A stretch of DNA of 64,000 nucleotides. Source: Onchidella celtica (lineage: Eukaryota; Mollusca; Gastropoda; Systellommatophora; Onchidiidae). Within the stretch, counting starts at the first letter, position 1; each line of letters begins with the position of its first letter. Below the pieces are notes generated by a model that was given only the letters and a program-made list of their open reading frames with translations, did no database searches and was not told the DNA's origin. The position numbers were made by a program, and so were the translations under genes. Below, piece by piece: positions 47,773 to 60,930 of this stretch. The stretch lies in assembly GCA_963931925.1 (NCBI GenBank), contig OZ007576.1, forward strand, positions 17,017,577 through 17,081,576, written 5' to 3'.

Positions 47773-49116
47773 CGACTTTCATAAATTCATAAGACCACTG
47801 TCAAAAAGATAAAGGTAGCCAACAACAACATCAAATTCAAAACGAATGTTTCTTTTGCCATTCCGGACTCGGTTTTTCTACAGTGATGGCAAAACAGGAA
47901 TAAGAAAATGTTTTTTCCCCGTGTCATTGTTCTTCTTTCTATGTCTTTGGTTGGTCTTCCAGCAGACCACTATAATAATAATATCTCACTAACAACACCA
48001 CGAGAGATTTACGGCAGACCATAATAAAAAAAAAAACATTACTGACATCAATGCGATCAATGGAAGTTTGGGCCCTCAGCTAACTGTAACAGAGGCGTTA
48101 CTTACAAAACATATAAAATGCCGTTTTTTGTTTTTTTGTCAAGCCAGAGAACGTATGGATTTCGAATACAATGTTAAAATAAAAGAATGCGATTATCCCT
48201 TCGCTTTTCAGACCTCCTGGACATTTCTAATATTTTAAATGCGCGATGATGAATGATAACTTTTCTATGGCATTCAGTCAAGAGTAAGAAGTGAGAGCAG
48301 TTTGATTTCTTTATGTGTGACATGTGTAGCATTTCTTTATGTATATTAAACATACTAAAATTAGGTTGAGGCTGCTTGGAACGTGTATTAAAATAGCCAC
48401 AAAATGTTTTTTTGTTACAAACTTGTGGCCAGTTTCCAACAACAACAACAAAAAAAAGGTTATTGTGGCCAATTAAGTAAACCTAATTCTTTCCTCAACC
48501 AGACCCTAAAACTTTACCAAAAAAAAAAAAAAAAAGGAAAAAAAAAAAGATTCAATGTGCAAACAAAACTAGCCACTCCGAAGAAAATCAACAGAGATCG
48601 TCTTAAGCTGTGGAGTACTGAGTCAAATGTTTTTTTTTGCGTCTGCTTCAATTCATCGCGCGAGGTCTCCCTGTCTACCAGCAGCCTCAAGACAGTTTTG
48701 ATGTTTAGGTCTCGCTAGCACGCGAAGTCCCGTTTGACTTCATACTTCACAGCTCACACTAGACCCGAGACAAAACAGTTTTGACTCGGTGAGCCACCGT
48801 ACTTCTATGGGAAAATACCCCTTAATCCAGTCCTGCATGATACATATATTATATATATATTTTTTTTGCATGATTCTTTCAGTATGAAAACAATTTCACG
48901 TTTCACCTAGGCATTGTCCATCCACTGCAGGATGTAGAACTCTGACAATGACTGCCATTCTTCCCTGTCTGATGTCTTCTTCATCCATGTTGTTCCCCTC
49001 TATTTTTAATATCATCCTGTCATCTTCTTCCTGGTCGTCCTCGTGTTCTTTTTCCTGTCCGTGGTTGCCATTCAGTACAACGTTTTGTCTATCTATTATC
49101 ATTCATCCCACATGTC
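47773..49116. other. Gene-free stretch
   Basis: No exon was recognised. A-rich runs lie at 48515-48550. Confidence 0.4.
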
Positions 49117-49250
49117 CGGTGTGTTATCCCAGATTACCGCGCCGCCCCCCCCCCCGGGATATTCCAGAATATCCCCCCCCCCCCAAGCAGTTTATCCGCC
49201 GGGGTTAAAATAGGATGGGGATACTTGCCAATAGGTAAGTAGCATCCTAT
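49117..49250 (+). repeat. Repeat family E, copy 2
   Basis: CCGGTGTGTTATCCCAGATT, ATATTCCAGAATATCCCCC and GATACTTGCCAATAGGTAAG match 25500-25715 in order. C runs expand the centre. Confidence 0.65.
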
Positions 49251-49870
49251 TTTACCACCACACCCCCCCCCCCCCCCCAATTATGAATTATCGAAGGGGG
49301 TGGGGGGGGGGGGGTTACAGATTAGCCTTTTCTGCATGTGCCTTTTTGTCTATAATCTTTCTCTACCTCACAAAAAAAACATCAACAAAAAAAAAAACAT
49401 ATTATATGCAGACATAATTATATGGGATTAGCACATAAAAATTTATGGGCGCGGGGGTGGAAATTATGAGAAGCCGTCGAAGTATAGAACAACATCGCAC
49501 TTGGGAAGAGAGAGAGAGAGAAAAGAGCAACGGACGCACTGGAGTAAGGAAATTAGAAATCCAATCAATTACACGACGCATTGCAAGATTTTCCGTAAGT
49601 AGTTATTTTCCTTGCTAGAACTAGAAGGCAGTGTTCACCTATCGTTTGTCTTTCGTCCAACTACTGTAATTTATATAGACAGTTATACCTGTATTCTTGT
49701 GCATTTTTAACGACGTTCTGTAACCTCCATCCCAACTTACACTGCAACAATCAGGTCAGTTTTATGATCTATATTCTATGGCAGCTTTCTGCCAGTACGG
49801 CAAAGGCCATAGTAATGTTTGTTTTTTCAATAGCTATCTCATTGCACCCGACTCTCACCCTGTTAATTTT

Positions 49871-49985
49871 TTAGAATTTTGCCTTGGCAGCGGCCTTGTT
49901 CCGCCTGCCCTTCTCGTCTTTCAACCGCCAAGGTATCTCTAACGTGCGCAACGTGCACACGGACCCTCCAGTTTTTCGTCTTGCT
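49871..49985 (-). mobile_element. SINE fragment, minus orientation
   Basis: The reverse complement carries GTGTGCACGTTGCGCACGTT, AGATACCTTGGCGG and GAACAAGGCCGCTGCC of the SINE body. The head and tail are missing. Confidence 0.65.
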
Positions 49986-50139
49986 GTGACCCTCTGAGGC
50001 CTGCTCAGATATATGTTGCCCCACAGTTAGTGTGAGATATCTCTGGGCCTGCTTTGAAATGGAACTGCTTGTCTGATCCAATCATTATGCCACTGGTACG
50101 TCAGCAATCGTCTCCATGCCATGTACGAACTCGTCACAC

Positions 50140-50475
50140 GGGTCTAGAGGCAAGGTGCTCGCTTCTCTTGCAGGTTCGATCCCCGGTAGGTGCAGGCATG
50201 TCGAAATTCCTGCCCTCATCCTATGGCAAGTAGGATCGAGCACCTAGTCTTCTCGGATGAGGACGAAAACGCGGAGGGCCCGTGTGTACGTCACGCACGT
50301 TAAAGATATCCTGGCAGTAGAAAGTCGAGAAGAGTAGGCCGAATAAGGCCGCTGCCCGGGCAAAATTCTAAAAAATTAATCCCTACCTCAAAAACACACA
50401 GAAACAAAAACAAGAAAAGTAAAAACAAGAAAATTAATAGTAAATGCTAAGAGCAGCGAAACCTCCTAAAATAAA
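50140..50475 (+). mobile_element. tRNA-derived SINE, variant with long A-rich tail
   Basis: The A-box-like GGGTCTAGAGG and a perfect B box GGTTCGATCCC (50173-50183) head the element. The body GTGTACGTCACGCACGTTAA and CTGCCCGGGCAAAATTCTAA follows. The tail (CACACAGAAACAAAAACAAG through CCTCCTAAAATAAAG) differs from the CAAATA tail of the 41.6-kb copy, so it is a second subfamily. Confidence 0.78.
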
Positions 50476-51111
50476 GAGCTCAATACAAAATGGACACAGC
50501 TGTTTATGCAGCGGAACTGATAACCGAAGCAGATGCTCAGGCATATAAAGCCACAATGATGCTGCCCTGTTTCACAGCAAAAGCAACTTCTTGTATTTAT
50601 ACATGTAGGCTTATTATGAAAATTGATGTACCGTACACTGTAGGCTAATTCTGTAGGCTACTAAAACTCCAGGCAGAAAAATAAAGTCGGCAGTTTCCAA
50701 ATTAACAATATTTGGACTGTTCAGACACGCAGGGAGATGCTTATCTGGTATGTAATATATTTTAAAAAATGGGAGTGGGGGTGGAGTAAGGTAAACTAAG
50801 CAATTTTTTTTTTCTGTTTGTGCCAGTTGGCCAGATCTGAATTATAATTTTACTGGTGTTTCGCAATTTCAAGGCCGCCAAGGGAGACTACGCTATTATA
50901 TTTTCGCCGACCTATGAACTCGTAAATAAACACGATAGATAGATCTAGTCTTTTCGGTATGGCACTAGCAACACCTGGTAGGCCTACGACTAACAGTCCA
51001 ATGATTCAGTTGTTTTAGAACGATATCGCAAGGCGGACATTTATTTCAATATTGCATTAGTTTGCTTTAAACAGGTAGTAAACACCATTGAACACAAATT
51101 GGGTTCTCAAG

Positions 51112-51405
51112 ATGATGCGATTATCAAAAGGAAGCAAACACCTTGGGCTACAACTTCGGGGGTTTGGAAGAGGATGGCGATGTGTCACAACTTCTCATCA
51201 GGCTTCGGGTTCTAAAAGTCAAACTGTGCCTACAGAGAATGTTGGACTGAACGAAAACCAGTTGGCAGAAGAGTTTGCTCAACTGTCCATTCCTTTTGCC
51301 CATGCTAAACTGGGACATTTTTACCAGGCACGACCAGAGTTACAAAACCAGTACACTCAAGACAGTTTGTTGGTCAGCTTTTTGAAGCGCCACATACCAA
51401 ATGAG
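51112..51405 (+). CDS. Acyl-CoA dehydrogenase exon 1
   Basis: Encodes residues 1-98, with tandem ATGs at 51112 and 51115. The presequence [20 protein letters not shown] leads into [12 protein letters not shown] and KRHIPNE. The donor is GTAGGA, phase 0. Confidence 0.9.
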
Positions 51406-54400
51406 GTAGGAAAACTAAGGGATCAGAACATCGTTTCTCATGTACAAGACACAGAGTAAAAGTCTATTTAAATCTCAGTTAAATATGTAGGCTCTAGCTG
51501 CCATTTGTGCAATTGCATAATTTTCAAACCCATAAATTCACCAGTATCAGTAGCAGATCTAGTCTAGTACTACTACTAGTATGAAATCTTTAGTTTAAAC
51601 TTGAATTGACGGAAGGAGTACCATATGAGTTGTGCACAACTTAAGTCTGGCATCAATTTCATCTAGATCTACTGTATGTTAATTGCCGAGGCATGCATTT
51701 ACTTTACCAAAAAAAAGATGCATCTGGAGGACTAACTTGCCAGGAAGTGTGCTGCCCCCCTCCCCAGCACACAGAAGCTCCCAAAGTCGCATCCTTGTAA
51801 TGTGCCAATGGAACTCCTGTCCTTCCAAATCGGATTATCTCAAGGACAGTGGTCATCACAGCAGTGCTACGCAACTCCCATTAAATTTTCTGTTAGAACA
51901 TCCAACAGACTCGTATTAGATTAAAGATACAAATTTTAGCATTTGTTTGTAAAACAGAGTAGCTAGGGCATTGTGGGGTTACTTTTATTTTCTTCTGATT
52001 GATGGTCTTGGTTGAGGTAGTGATATTTTTTATTGGTCAGTGTGAATATAGGTCATCCAGTGATAAAAATGCTGCTGAGCCACACCCTCACAATCGGTTG
52101 AAGGTCAATAACACAACAGTCAACATGCAAGTTGCAACTACACCCAAGCTAAATAGGGCTTTTTGCAACCACTGACTGGACTGAAACGCAACCACTCCCG
52201 TAATTTATTGAGGAGAATGGGTTTTCCGTATTTTAACTTCAAAGAAATGACTGGCCCCTTTATGCATCCCAACCATATATAATATAGCAATCAAAGTAAG
52301 CATTGTCATATCACCGCGGCCAGTAGAGGGCATGAGGATCATTTCGGGTAGCGCACCTCCCGGTACACTTACCTTGACTTCATAAGAAAGCTGTTTCCTC
52401 CTCTGAAAATCTTCAGTCACACATAGTGGCCAGAAAATAATCAGGGATTAGCCACTCTCACAAAAAATGCTTTTTTAACGAAACGGCAACAAAATCAGAT
52501 GATCACATGTCAAGGGTTACAATAATTAGTAAGTTATAAGCAGTTTCATATTTTGGTTGCATTCATGACCTGGTCACACTGGGAGCAGATGGCCATATAT
52601 CTAGATCAAGTTATGTCATGTATGTCTAATGAGTGCTATTCTTTTGTATTATTTGGGCAGCATTTTACAGTCATTAGTGCCGACTTGGAGAGATTTGGAG
52701 ATCGTGTGGCTGGAGAAATCTATGACCTTTCACTGCGAATGGAGGCTGAACAACCTAAGGTTTGAGTTTTATGAAATTTGACAGAAGAAATGACCAGCCA
52801 GTCAAGTGCTTTAGTATTCTCTCGTAACATATGGTTTTCAAGACTGTGCATGCTGCAATGACTTGTGAACTTTTATGATCATTCGACCACCCAGAATCAT
52901 CAGCTGTTTAGGGATATAACTTTCCACTTATTTCCACGGCTTGACACAGCTTGACACAGCTGATGTATTTTATTTAAGAAAGTTTCATTCAGTAATAAAT
53001 CATTCAGCTGTTTTGTGCAGTCAGTGTACCGCTAGCTGAGATTACCTTCATTTATCACAGAAGATGGAATAAAGTGCTCCAGTGTGCTATTGTTTGGATC
53101 ACAAACAGAATCAGTTAGGATGACAATGAAATGATAAAGAACTTTGATTCCTGAGTAATAATACTTACAGACATATAAAGACTGGAAAATCGAGACGTGA
53201 AAGACATATAAATTAAATATAATAAGTATCTTATATCATTCTTCAGTGTCAGCGTCTGTAAACAGGATATTATACCTTGATGACATGGGGAATACCATGT
53301 ATTTATGGGCAAAACCTTCTGCATAAATTTCCGGTTCAGTTTCCAAGTTACAAAAATCTATGCTTGTATAAAGTCGGTGCAACAAAAAGAAAAAAATTTG
53401 AAGCATAATCCCCAACCATCCAGTCAGTGTACCCTAAAACTATACCTAACCCTGTTCTTTTTGCTAACTCTAAACTTGATTTTATCCCTAGCCCTGTCCT
53501 GTACCCTTTCAACTGCAAACTGAAGGTAAGGGTTAGTAATAAGGACAGTGTTCTGGATTTATTCAGGGTATCTTGCCTGGGTTGTCAGTGCGAGCAGAAC
53601 TCTTTCCCAAACTGATATTTCAAAGGATAACTTTAAGGTAAAATCAGTTTACATGGTGTAGAATAATTATCTGTTTTCAATCAGGTCAAGATAATATCAC
53701 ATGGTTTGATTTAAAATAATACCTTAATAAGGTTCTATTTTTTTCTCATTGTAATTGTATTGTCATTGTTTTGCTTGCAGTTGGAGCAGATCGATGCTTG
53801 GGGCAAGCGAGTGGATAAACTCATTGTATCATCAGCGTGGCAGAGAATGAAAGAGATATCTGCAGAGGAAGGTCTAGTTTCTTGTGCATATGAGAGGAAA
53901 TTTGACGAATGGAGGTAAAGAATAATGAATGCATCTCTTCAGCAACTTCCTCAAGATGTACATTCACTCTCGAGTATTCTGATAAGAGTTACTCCTTCGT
54001 GTAGTTCAAAAATCTAAAAATTAGAGCATCCAAACAGAAGCAGTAAACAAACTAATTGAATAATAACTTAAAAACTTAAAACTGTAGGATTTCATTTCTG
54101 TCAAAAGATTATTGATATACTGGGCGTAATCAGCAGGGGGCATTAGGTAAATGTGTAAAATTTTACATTGCCATGAAAGATTATTAGAAAGCTCTTTCAA
54201 AAGAGATTAGATTTTAATTTAGTATTATTGTTACAAAGTTATCATTTGTTATGGTACAGGAGTATCATATTTTTTCTTGTTGTTTTTGTTTCACAGCCGA
54301 CTGTACCAGATTGCCAAATTTTACCTGTTTGAGCCATCAGGTGGATTATATGGATGTCCTCTCGCTATGACAAATGGAGCAGCCAAAACATTAGAGGTAT

Positions 54401-57400
54401 AACTTGGCCTCAAGTGTGTTTCCATGTGAGATGTTTTACTTCACTGGCATGAAATTTGAATGGATGTCAGTTTTTCTGCCTGTTTGATCATCCTAAATGT
54501 TTTTATACAAAGATAGATTACTATATTTACAGTTTTCCACATATTTTGCAAAACAATGAGGGAAATCTTGTGAGAGTTCTCTTGTAGACACCTGAATTTG
54601 AAAAAGTATCAGGCAAAAATATCAGAAAATTTGGTGATTTTTGTTGGTTTTCTAATTTTTTTTATGCCTTAATATCTATGTTCCAGTGTATGTTGACCTG
54701 ATTGACTGCATACAGCCATTTTATGCAGGAATTATGCATGGACCAGGTTTCCATGCAGGGTTTTTCTCATTTTGTCTGAATGGCCACTTCCGAGATCCCT
54801 AACAGGTTGTTTTAGACTGCACATCGCCACGGTTGCTTAAGTTCATACATTTTGTCATAGGTACTACAAGAAAAATATCCAACTGTCTATGACAAGGCAT
54901 TCCCACGCTTGATCAGCCGAGACCCAAAGTCATTCTGGACATCTGGACAGTGGATGACCGAGAAACAAGGAGGGTCAGATGTTGGTAGGGTTTGATGTCT
55001 AAATGTGCCCTAAAGAGGAACAGTTATTGGTCACTTTTCCCATGTTGCCGTTTACCAAACTCTTAGTTCAGTTGACAGCTGAATGGTTCAGGTGACAGCT
55101 AAATGGTTCAGGTGAAATCTTATTGGAACTTGGTGGAGGTGAAAATTCATGATATTTGTTGTAAGGAGTAAGAATAAGAGCAAGTTGCAGAACTTATGGC
55201 AAGAACTCCTAGACAACCCCTAAACATAGAACCTTGTGGTGTTCACCTAAATTCCATGAAAAATATAGTTTTGTAATGGGCAAATAAAATGTGAGTATAT
55301 ATTTGTATAATGCTCAGCAAGGACACTCTCTGCATTTGAGCCATGCGTCTTCCAGGCTGTGCTTTACAGCTTAACATTTCTAGCTTTTTCTGTCTGTTCT
55401 GCTAAAAATGTTCCACCTTCTGTGTTTAATGGGTATAAAAAGTTTGGAATATTCTCTTTCAAGGGTTGGCTAGTTTTGTATAGACATTTAATTTATTATG
55501 GGCATTCAAAATATCCACGGGTATTTTCCGTATTGTTGTATGTGCATTTTTGCCTTTTTGGGAAAATGAAGATTGAAACTTTGAAAAGTTGTATAAACTC
55601 AGGGCTTTGTTCAATACCTTTCAAAATCAAAACTTGCAGAAAAATGCCCATTAAAAAATACACCCATATGACACTTCACACTTTCCATGAAGTTAAACAT
55701 TAACTGCTGATGTCTTTTGAGGAAATGAAAAAGTGTAGGAAATCTTTACATTGTTCCAATAGAATTAAAATTGTTGCTGTGTATGTCAACAGCTCGTGGT
55801 ACAGAAACAGTGGCAGTGGAACAACCTGACGGATCATACAGACTGTATGGCTACAAATGGTTCTCCTCGGCCACAGATGCTGATGTCAGTCTGACCCTAG
55901 CCAGGGTCATTGACAAGAATGGTTCTGTGGTTCAGGTAATCATGTTGAGCATTCAGCTGGTATTTTGTTGTGTGTTGTATTGCCACCCAAAGGAGAAACA
56001 GCATAACAGCATGATCTTTTTGTCTCTATGAACTTGCCTCAGATATAATTCTTATGTGTCAAAGGCAGATAGACATATCTGCAACTGAAATAGTAGCTTC
56101 TGTTGTGGCAAACTGTTGTCTGTTCTTAATCAGAGGCAATGAAGAAGAAAAAGGCTATGCTGTCACTTACATTGTTTTTTTCTTTATGCCACAGCACAGT
56201 TGCTCATCTCCTCACCTCACATAATGATTATTTCTAAAGGTTAGGCAATGGAATAATGTGTTTGAGACACTGTTGCTTTGTTGCAGCTGACAGAGAGTAA
56301 CTAGAGGAAATGTGCAACAGTGACTTCCTCATGTCAGTTCATTATATTATATTAGATACTGTGAAGAAAACAATAAACATTTTCTTCTGAGTGAAATTCT
56401 GTGAACAATGCATTTGTTGAAAAAAAATTCTGAGGTAATATATATGGAGATTCTAAGAGGGTTACCGTGTTTTATATTTGATCATTGCACTAATTTCTAT
56501 ATTATTTTTCTTACCTTCTGTCATCATTATGACATTTTAAGAGCCTTCTGATTAAAATCAGGAAACGAAGTATAATGTGACAGGTTTATTATTATGATGT
56601 GACAGGTCTGTAGGCTCGGTGTAAAAGTAACCAGTGCTGAACATGTATAATGGATTGTGTCAAAAAACACAGGGTACCAGGGGTCTGGCCATGTTTTATC
56701 TGGAGGTGAAAGACGAAAATGGAGTCATGAACAATATTCAGATGCTGAAACTGAAGAATAAACTTGGCACAAGACAATTGCCCACAGCTGAACTGCTGAT
56801 TGATGGAGCCTGGGCATACCGGGTAAGGCTAGCATTGAAGTCACCTTTGTTTCCATGACAGTTTGGTATTTCTTGAGACTGGAATTGATATCCTTACTAA
56901 TATCCATACTAAATTTGTCATTCTGATCTTCAAACAAATTGATTATCTTCAAATGCTGTCTTAAATCTTTTGGAATTATTGGGGCTAGTTTCTCCTGTCA
57001 TACTTCTTAATTTTACTTGAAGAAAATGTGTCTTTTTTTCCCGTGTCAAAATCTTGGAACACTTTCTTCTGTTCAACTCTGTTGTGGCTCAAAATCAAAA
57101 AGAGTATTAAAAATATAGCAAACTTCAAGACCTTTTAAAATATACCCACGCACTCCTTTACATCTTTCCACACATAATATGATATTTTGTAGAACTTGAG
57201 GCTCAGCAGTTGAAAAGCCTTTAATTATTACCATTGGATGCCTCACTTCCTTTACATATGATGAAGACAACATCTAGGTATTGATAGGTGATGAATAATT
57301 ACTGGAAGGCTAAGTGACAAATTTCTTTACTGAGTGCAAGAACATACAGATCTGAAAATGCTCAACTGTGCATGCATTTACCTTTCATTATTGCCAATTC

Positions 57401-60400
57401 ACAGAGGTAAAGTAAGATTATACCATGTTTTTCACTTGTCAGCATCAGTTTTGAGATTTTACAAGAGACCTTAGGGTCCAAGTTGAAACTTAATGAAAAC
57501 TTTATATGTATTATTTTCACAATCACACAATCAGCCTTACTAATATCACTTGTTTGTTGGGGAGCCCAGCATAATTCAAGACATTAGTCAAAATAATTAA
57601 TGCCTTAGATATGAGACAGAATTTTTTTTGCAAAATGTACAGTTTTATCGAATGAGCTCATGCTAAAACAAAACTTTCCCTATCCGGGGAGAGAATGAAT
57701 TTTTCTTTTGGTATTGTAGCCATTTAATCGAGTATAATGTTTATCAGAGTGTTTACTTTATAGATGTGATACTGGCATATTGCCATGATGATGTTGCAAT
57801 TGTATCTGCTGCAGATATCTGAAGAAGGTCGAGGTGTGGCAACAATGGCTCAGATGTTAACTTTGACCAGAATACACACAGCCATGGGAGCTGCTTCTGC
57901 AATGAGGAGGTCAGTTCACATGGTTGGCAGTAAAATGGAAAAGACATTATAAATGGAAAATATAATGAAGTAATGTACAGCAATACGCAAAGATTGCGAG
58001 CTGCCAGTGGTGTCAAATAACATAGATAAGAAGCAATTACAATGTACACAGACAAATTTGCACAACCCAATAAACTTAATCCAGGCACCAAATACCATGT
58101 CAAAACAAAAAAATGGAAGCATGCAAACTGGTTAGGTCACATGACATCTCATTTGCTTCCCACTGTCGAATGGATTGACATAGAGTTCCAATTAAACATT
58201 GTGGTAAAGTTGTGTAATTTTTAAATTTCTTAGACCTTAACAGTGAAGGGTGCAGGAAGAAAAAACATGAAACTGATGACAATACTGCAAAGCCACTCAG
58301 TTCCTGATCTCAAGTTGGATATTCTTTAGAGTTTTGTCTCCTGTTGCAGATGTCAAAATCATTTAATTTGGTGTCATTTTTGTACTGTAATAGATATGAA
58401 TGGACCTGGTGAAATTGGGCTTAGGGTGAAAGACCAAATTCCTGAGAAAATCCCCCCAAATTGGGAAACATTTTCTGTGGAAATTCAGATTTGCTTACAA
58501 AATGAAAGATTAGCCATTTTTCTACATTCACTTAAAATATTTTGTTTGAAATAGTGTTAGCAATATTTTTTCTTGATTTTTGAAAGAGGTATGAAAATTT
58601 CACCTTAAGCCCAATTTTGCAAGATCCACTCTCATATTTGTTTCCAAGACTCCATGATTCCGAGGAAGGATAAAGGTTTCAAAACAAACTCTGTTATGCA
58701 TGTTTACCTCATCAGAATGGTGAATTTAGCCAGGGATTATGCCACCAGACGAACAGCTTTTGGGAAAATCCTCCACCAGCACCCCTTGCACATGCACACA
58801 CTAGCCGGCATGGAAGTTGAGGCAAGGGCGGCAGCCATCTTTGTTCTCGAGATAGCTCGCTTACTGGGCAGACAGGAAGTTCTTCCAATGGACAAAACAT
58901 TAGAGGACGAGAAAGAAGTCTTGAGATTACTTGTACCCCTGGCCAAACTTTATATTTCTAAGAAGGTATGATATGTTGTGGTAGACTGCAGAAGTATTAT
59001 GCTGGTTGGTGAAATACATTCGGGGAAAACGCTGGATACACTGACCCTTTGAACGTTGAGGCCCCACCCAAAAAATTCTTTTAACCCTGGGGTGCAGATT
59101 AAAAAAATGCGGAAACAATCCAATATATTATCACAAACTTTACTGTGAAGTTTCCTTGAGCCAAGGAGTATGGTGTAATGTCATGTTTTTCACCACAATT
59201 TTTTGTAGCACCACAAGATCTTAAGTAGTGGGTTTTGATATCTGCATATCAGTGGCTCGATACTGGTGATTTTAGGGGCACACTTATATATACATTGGCT
59301 GGAGTCCAAAGGGTTAAATTAATTAAATAATATAATGTGGTGTTGTGTGTGCTGTTACTGATAGTCCAGGAACATATCAAATTATATCATCAATGTCATT
59401 TTTGCGATATTTACATTTCAAGTAAGATATTCACATTCTGTATCTGAGGGCATAAGATCTGATGTTTTATATAGCAGAAAGATATTTTGAAGTGTCTGAT
59501 GTTCAAGTAAGGGAGACGGAGTTTGTTGAACTTTTTATACCAGATCAGTCTGTACTTTTGTCTCGCATATTTTGCACAGATTTTTGGTCTTATTTCAGTC
59601 AGTTGCAGTGGCATCTGAAGGACTGGAATGTTTTGGAGGTCAAGGATACATTGAAGACACAGACCTGCCCAGAATTCTGCGTGATACCCAGGTCAGGTTT
59701 TTTTTGCTTTTTTAAAAAATAAATCCCACAGTCTTTTGCCACTTTTCTGGTTTAATTTTTCAAGATCCTTTCATTAGAATTCATGCCGCCCAAAAGCAGT
59801 CGGATGAATTCTGTTTCACACTTACTGTGAATAAGATATTGTCAAAGTAATCTCTATCTTACTTTTTTGTTTTTGTTTTAATACGGTTTGAAATGACTTC
59901 CATGTCACTGTTTCATTGTTGCAAACTTTTCAGCAGTATATTTAAATTAATTCTATTATATGTGTCTTACTTGAAATTTTTCTATAACAATGATTTGTTC
60001 ATGCCAGCTAAACTTTTATTTACTACTTCTTGAATACAAGTACTTATTGATTAAAATATTCATGGTAAAATGTTCAATTGTGACTTTGGCAAGAAAATTT
60101 TGCAAATGTTGATTTGGACTGTTGTAAATGAAAACATCATGCTTAGATTTAGAAAGTAGAAACTGCCTTGCTGGTTATTGTATATTCTTGCACAAATATT
60201 TCTTCCTATTCACTATCACTTGACATTTGTTACAAAATGAATGCTAGGCAAAAATTCACAGTGATTGAATTGTTTATATCAGGTGAATGCAATCTGGGAA
60301 GGCACCACCAATATCCTGTCTCTTGACATCCTAAGAGCAGTCAGCAAATCTGCAGGGGGTGCCGTCCTAGGCTTGTATCAGAAAGATGTTTCAGCTCGCA

Positions 60401-60556
60401 TTACCCAAGCTAAAGAAGTGACGAGCCTTCAGTCGTCAGCGGAGAAAGTGGAGGAGGCCATAAAAGATGTGATGGGATTTGCTACTCTGTTGCCAGGAAA
60501 TTGTGTGGAGATGGCAGCGAGAGAGTTTGCATTCAGTTTGGCCAGAATTTACATGG
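51112..60556 (+). CDS. Mitochondrial AidB/ACDH-11-type acyl-CoA dehydrogenase (3' incomplete)
   Basis: Eleven phase-compatible exons encode 585 codons plus one base of a protein that should run about 30-50 residues further. The family oxidises acyl-CoAs with FAD, forming an alpha-beta double bond. E. coli AidB and C. elegans ACDH-11 are the closest relatives I recognise. Residues 1-31 are Arg-rich, nearly free of acidic residues and look like a mitochondrial presequence. Helical domain 1 has [12 protein letters not shown]; the mid domain has MTEKQGGSD (241-249) and [12 protein letters not shown]. The C-terminal dehydrogenase fold has [15 protein letters not shown] (475-480) and [17 protein letters not shown], whose E500 aligns with the catalytic base. 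The final exon, after ARIYMG, is not in the window, and intron 11 appears to hold two other genes. The start at 51112 is chosen as the first ATG in frame and fits the presequence. Confidence 0.93.
51690..51900 (+). mobile_element. LINE endonuclease-start fragment in intron 1
   Basis: After ATCTGGAGGACTAACTTGCC the frame reaches [20 protein letters not shown]. Its QWN-x-SK-x-L pattern resembles the first strand of LINE endonucleases (ILQWN...). It is broken and matches 29100-29225 upstream of the motif. Confidence 0.4.
52661..52759 (+). CDS. Acyl-CoA dehydrogenase exon 2
   Basis: The acceptor is TTGGGCAG, and the exon runs [20 protein letters not shown] to EQPK. The phase-0 donor is GTTTGA. 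A weaker alternative AG lies 10 bp inside but breaks the frame. Confidence 0.85.
53781..53914 (+). CDS. Acyl-CoA dehydrogenase exon 3
   Basis: The acceptor is TTGCTTGCAG. The exon encodes [20 protein letters not shown] and ends in FDEW plus two bases before GTAAAG. Confidence 0.92.
54297..54396 (+). CDS. Acyl-CoA dehydrogenase exon 4
   Basis: The acceptor is GTTTCACAG. The exon encodes [20 protein letters not shown] and on to NGAAKTLE. The donor is GTATAA. Confidence 0.92.
54861..54984 (+). CDS. Acyl-CoA dehydrogenase exon 5 (MTEKQGGSD motif)
   Basis: The acceptor is TTTGTCATAG. The exon encodes [20 protein letters not shown] and then [14 protein letters not shown], a flavin/substrate-side motif conserved in AidB-type enzymes. 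The donor GTAGGG is in phase 1. Confidence 0.93.
55793..55935 (+). CDS. Acyl-CoA dehydrogenase exon 6
   Basis: The acceptor is TATGTCAACAG. The exon encodes [20 protein letters not shown] and [19 protein letters not shown]. The donor is GTAATC. Confidence 0.93.
56673..56822 (+). CDS. Acyl-CoA dehydrogenase exon 7
   Basis: The acceptor is AAAAAACACAG. Fifty codons run from [18 protein letters not shown] through [17 protein letters not shown] to WAYR. The donor is GTAAGG. Confidence 0.93.
57815..57909 (+). CDS. Acyl-CoA dehydrogenase exon 8
   Basis: The acceptor is CTGCTGCAG. The exon encodes [20 protein letters not shown] and [11 protein letters not shown] plus two bases. The donor is GTCAGT. 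Confidence 0.93.
58716..58965 (+). CDS. Acyl-CoA dehydrogenase exon 9
   Basis: The acceptor is TACCTCATCAG. The exon encodes [20 protein letters not shown], the typical Y-x3-R-x2-FG segment, and ends LAKLYISKK before GTATGA. Confidence 0.93.
59599..59691 (+). CDS. Acyl-CoA dehydrogenase exon 10 (FGGQGY motif)
   Basis: The acceptor is TCTTATTTCAG. The exon encodes [20 protein letters not shown] and [11 protein letters not shown]. The donor is GTCAGG. Confidence 0.93.
60283..60556 (+). CDS. Acyl-CoA dehydrogenase exon 11 (catalytic WEG)
   Basis: The acceptor is TTTATATCAG. The exon encodes [20 protein letters not shown] with the catalytic Glu, then a helical tail to FSLARIYM plus one base before GTAAGT. 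At least one more coding exon must follow. Confidence 0.92.
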
Positions 60557-60784
60557 GTAAGTTTTTCATCTGCATACACTTCGCATGCAAGTTGTGAACA
60601 GATGTGTCATATGTTTTATGCTTATTTATGAGACATCGTTAAGGTGCAGAGAAATTGTTAGACTAGTCGGATTGTCATGAGTGAAAAGGTCTGTCAGAGA
60701 AAAAATGAAAAACATTGAGATTTTATCATTTGGTCTTATTAAGGGGATATCATATTGAGCCTGAAACATCATAGCCCAGTCGCT

Positions 60785-60930
60785 GCCAGCAAGGGCAGAA
60801 GCTATCTGTGTCTGACCAGGTTTAGCATAATAGGGTCTTTCTGGATTTACTAAGAAATATAGAGAATTATTATATGCACTTCTTGTCTGCCATCAGCTGG
60901 CTGCCGTTGTGGGCATAATGTGATACACCC
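60785..60930 (+). repeat. Repeat shared (inverted) with 33860-34030
   Basis: CTGACCAGGTTTAGCATAAT, AGGGTCTTTCTGGATTTACT and GCACTTCTTGTCTGCCATCA parallel the reverse complement of 33900-33990. It lies in intron 11 of the dehydrogenase gene. The family is not identified. Confidence 0.45.
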
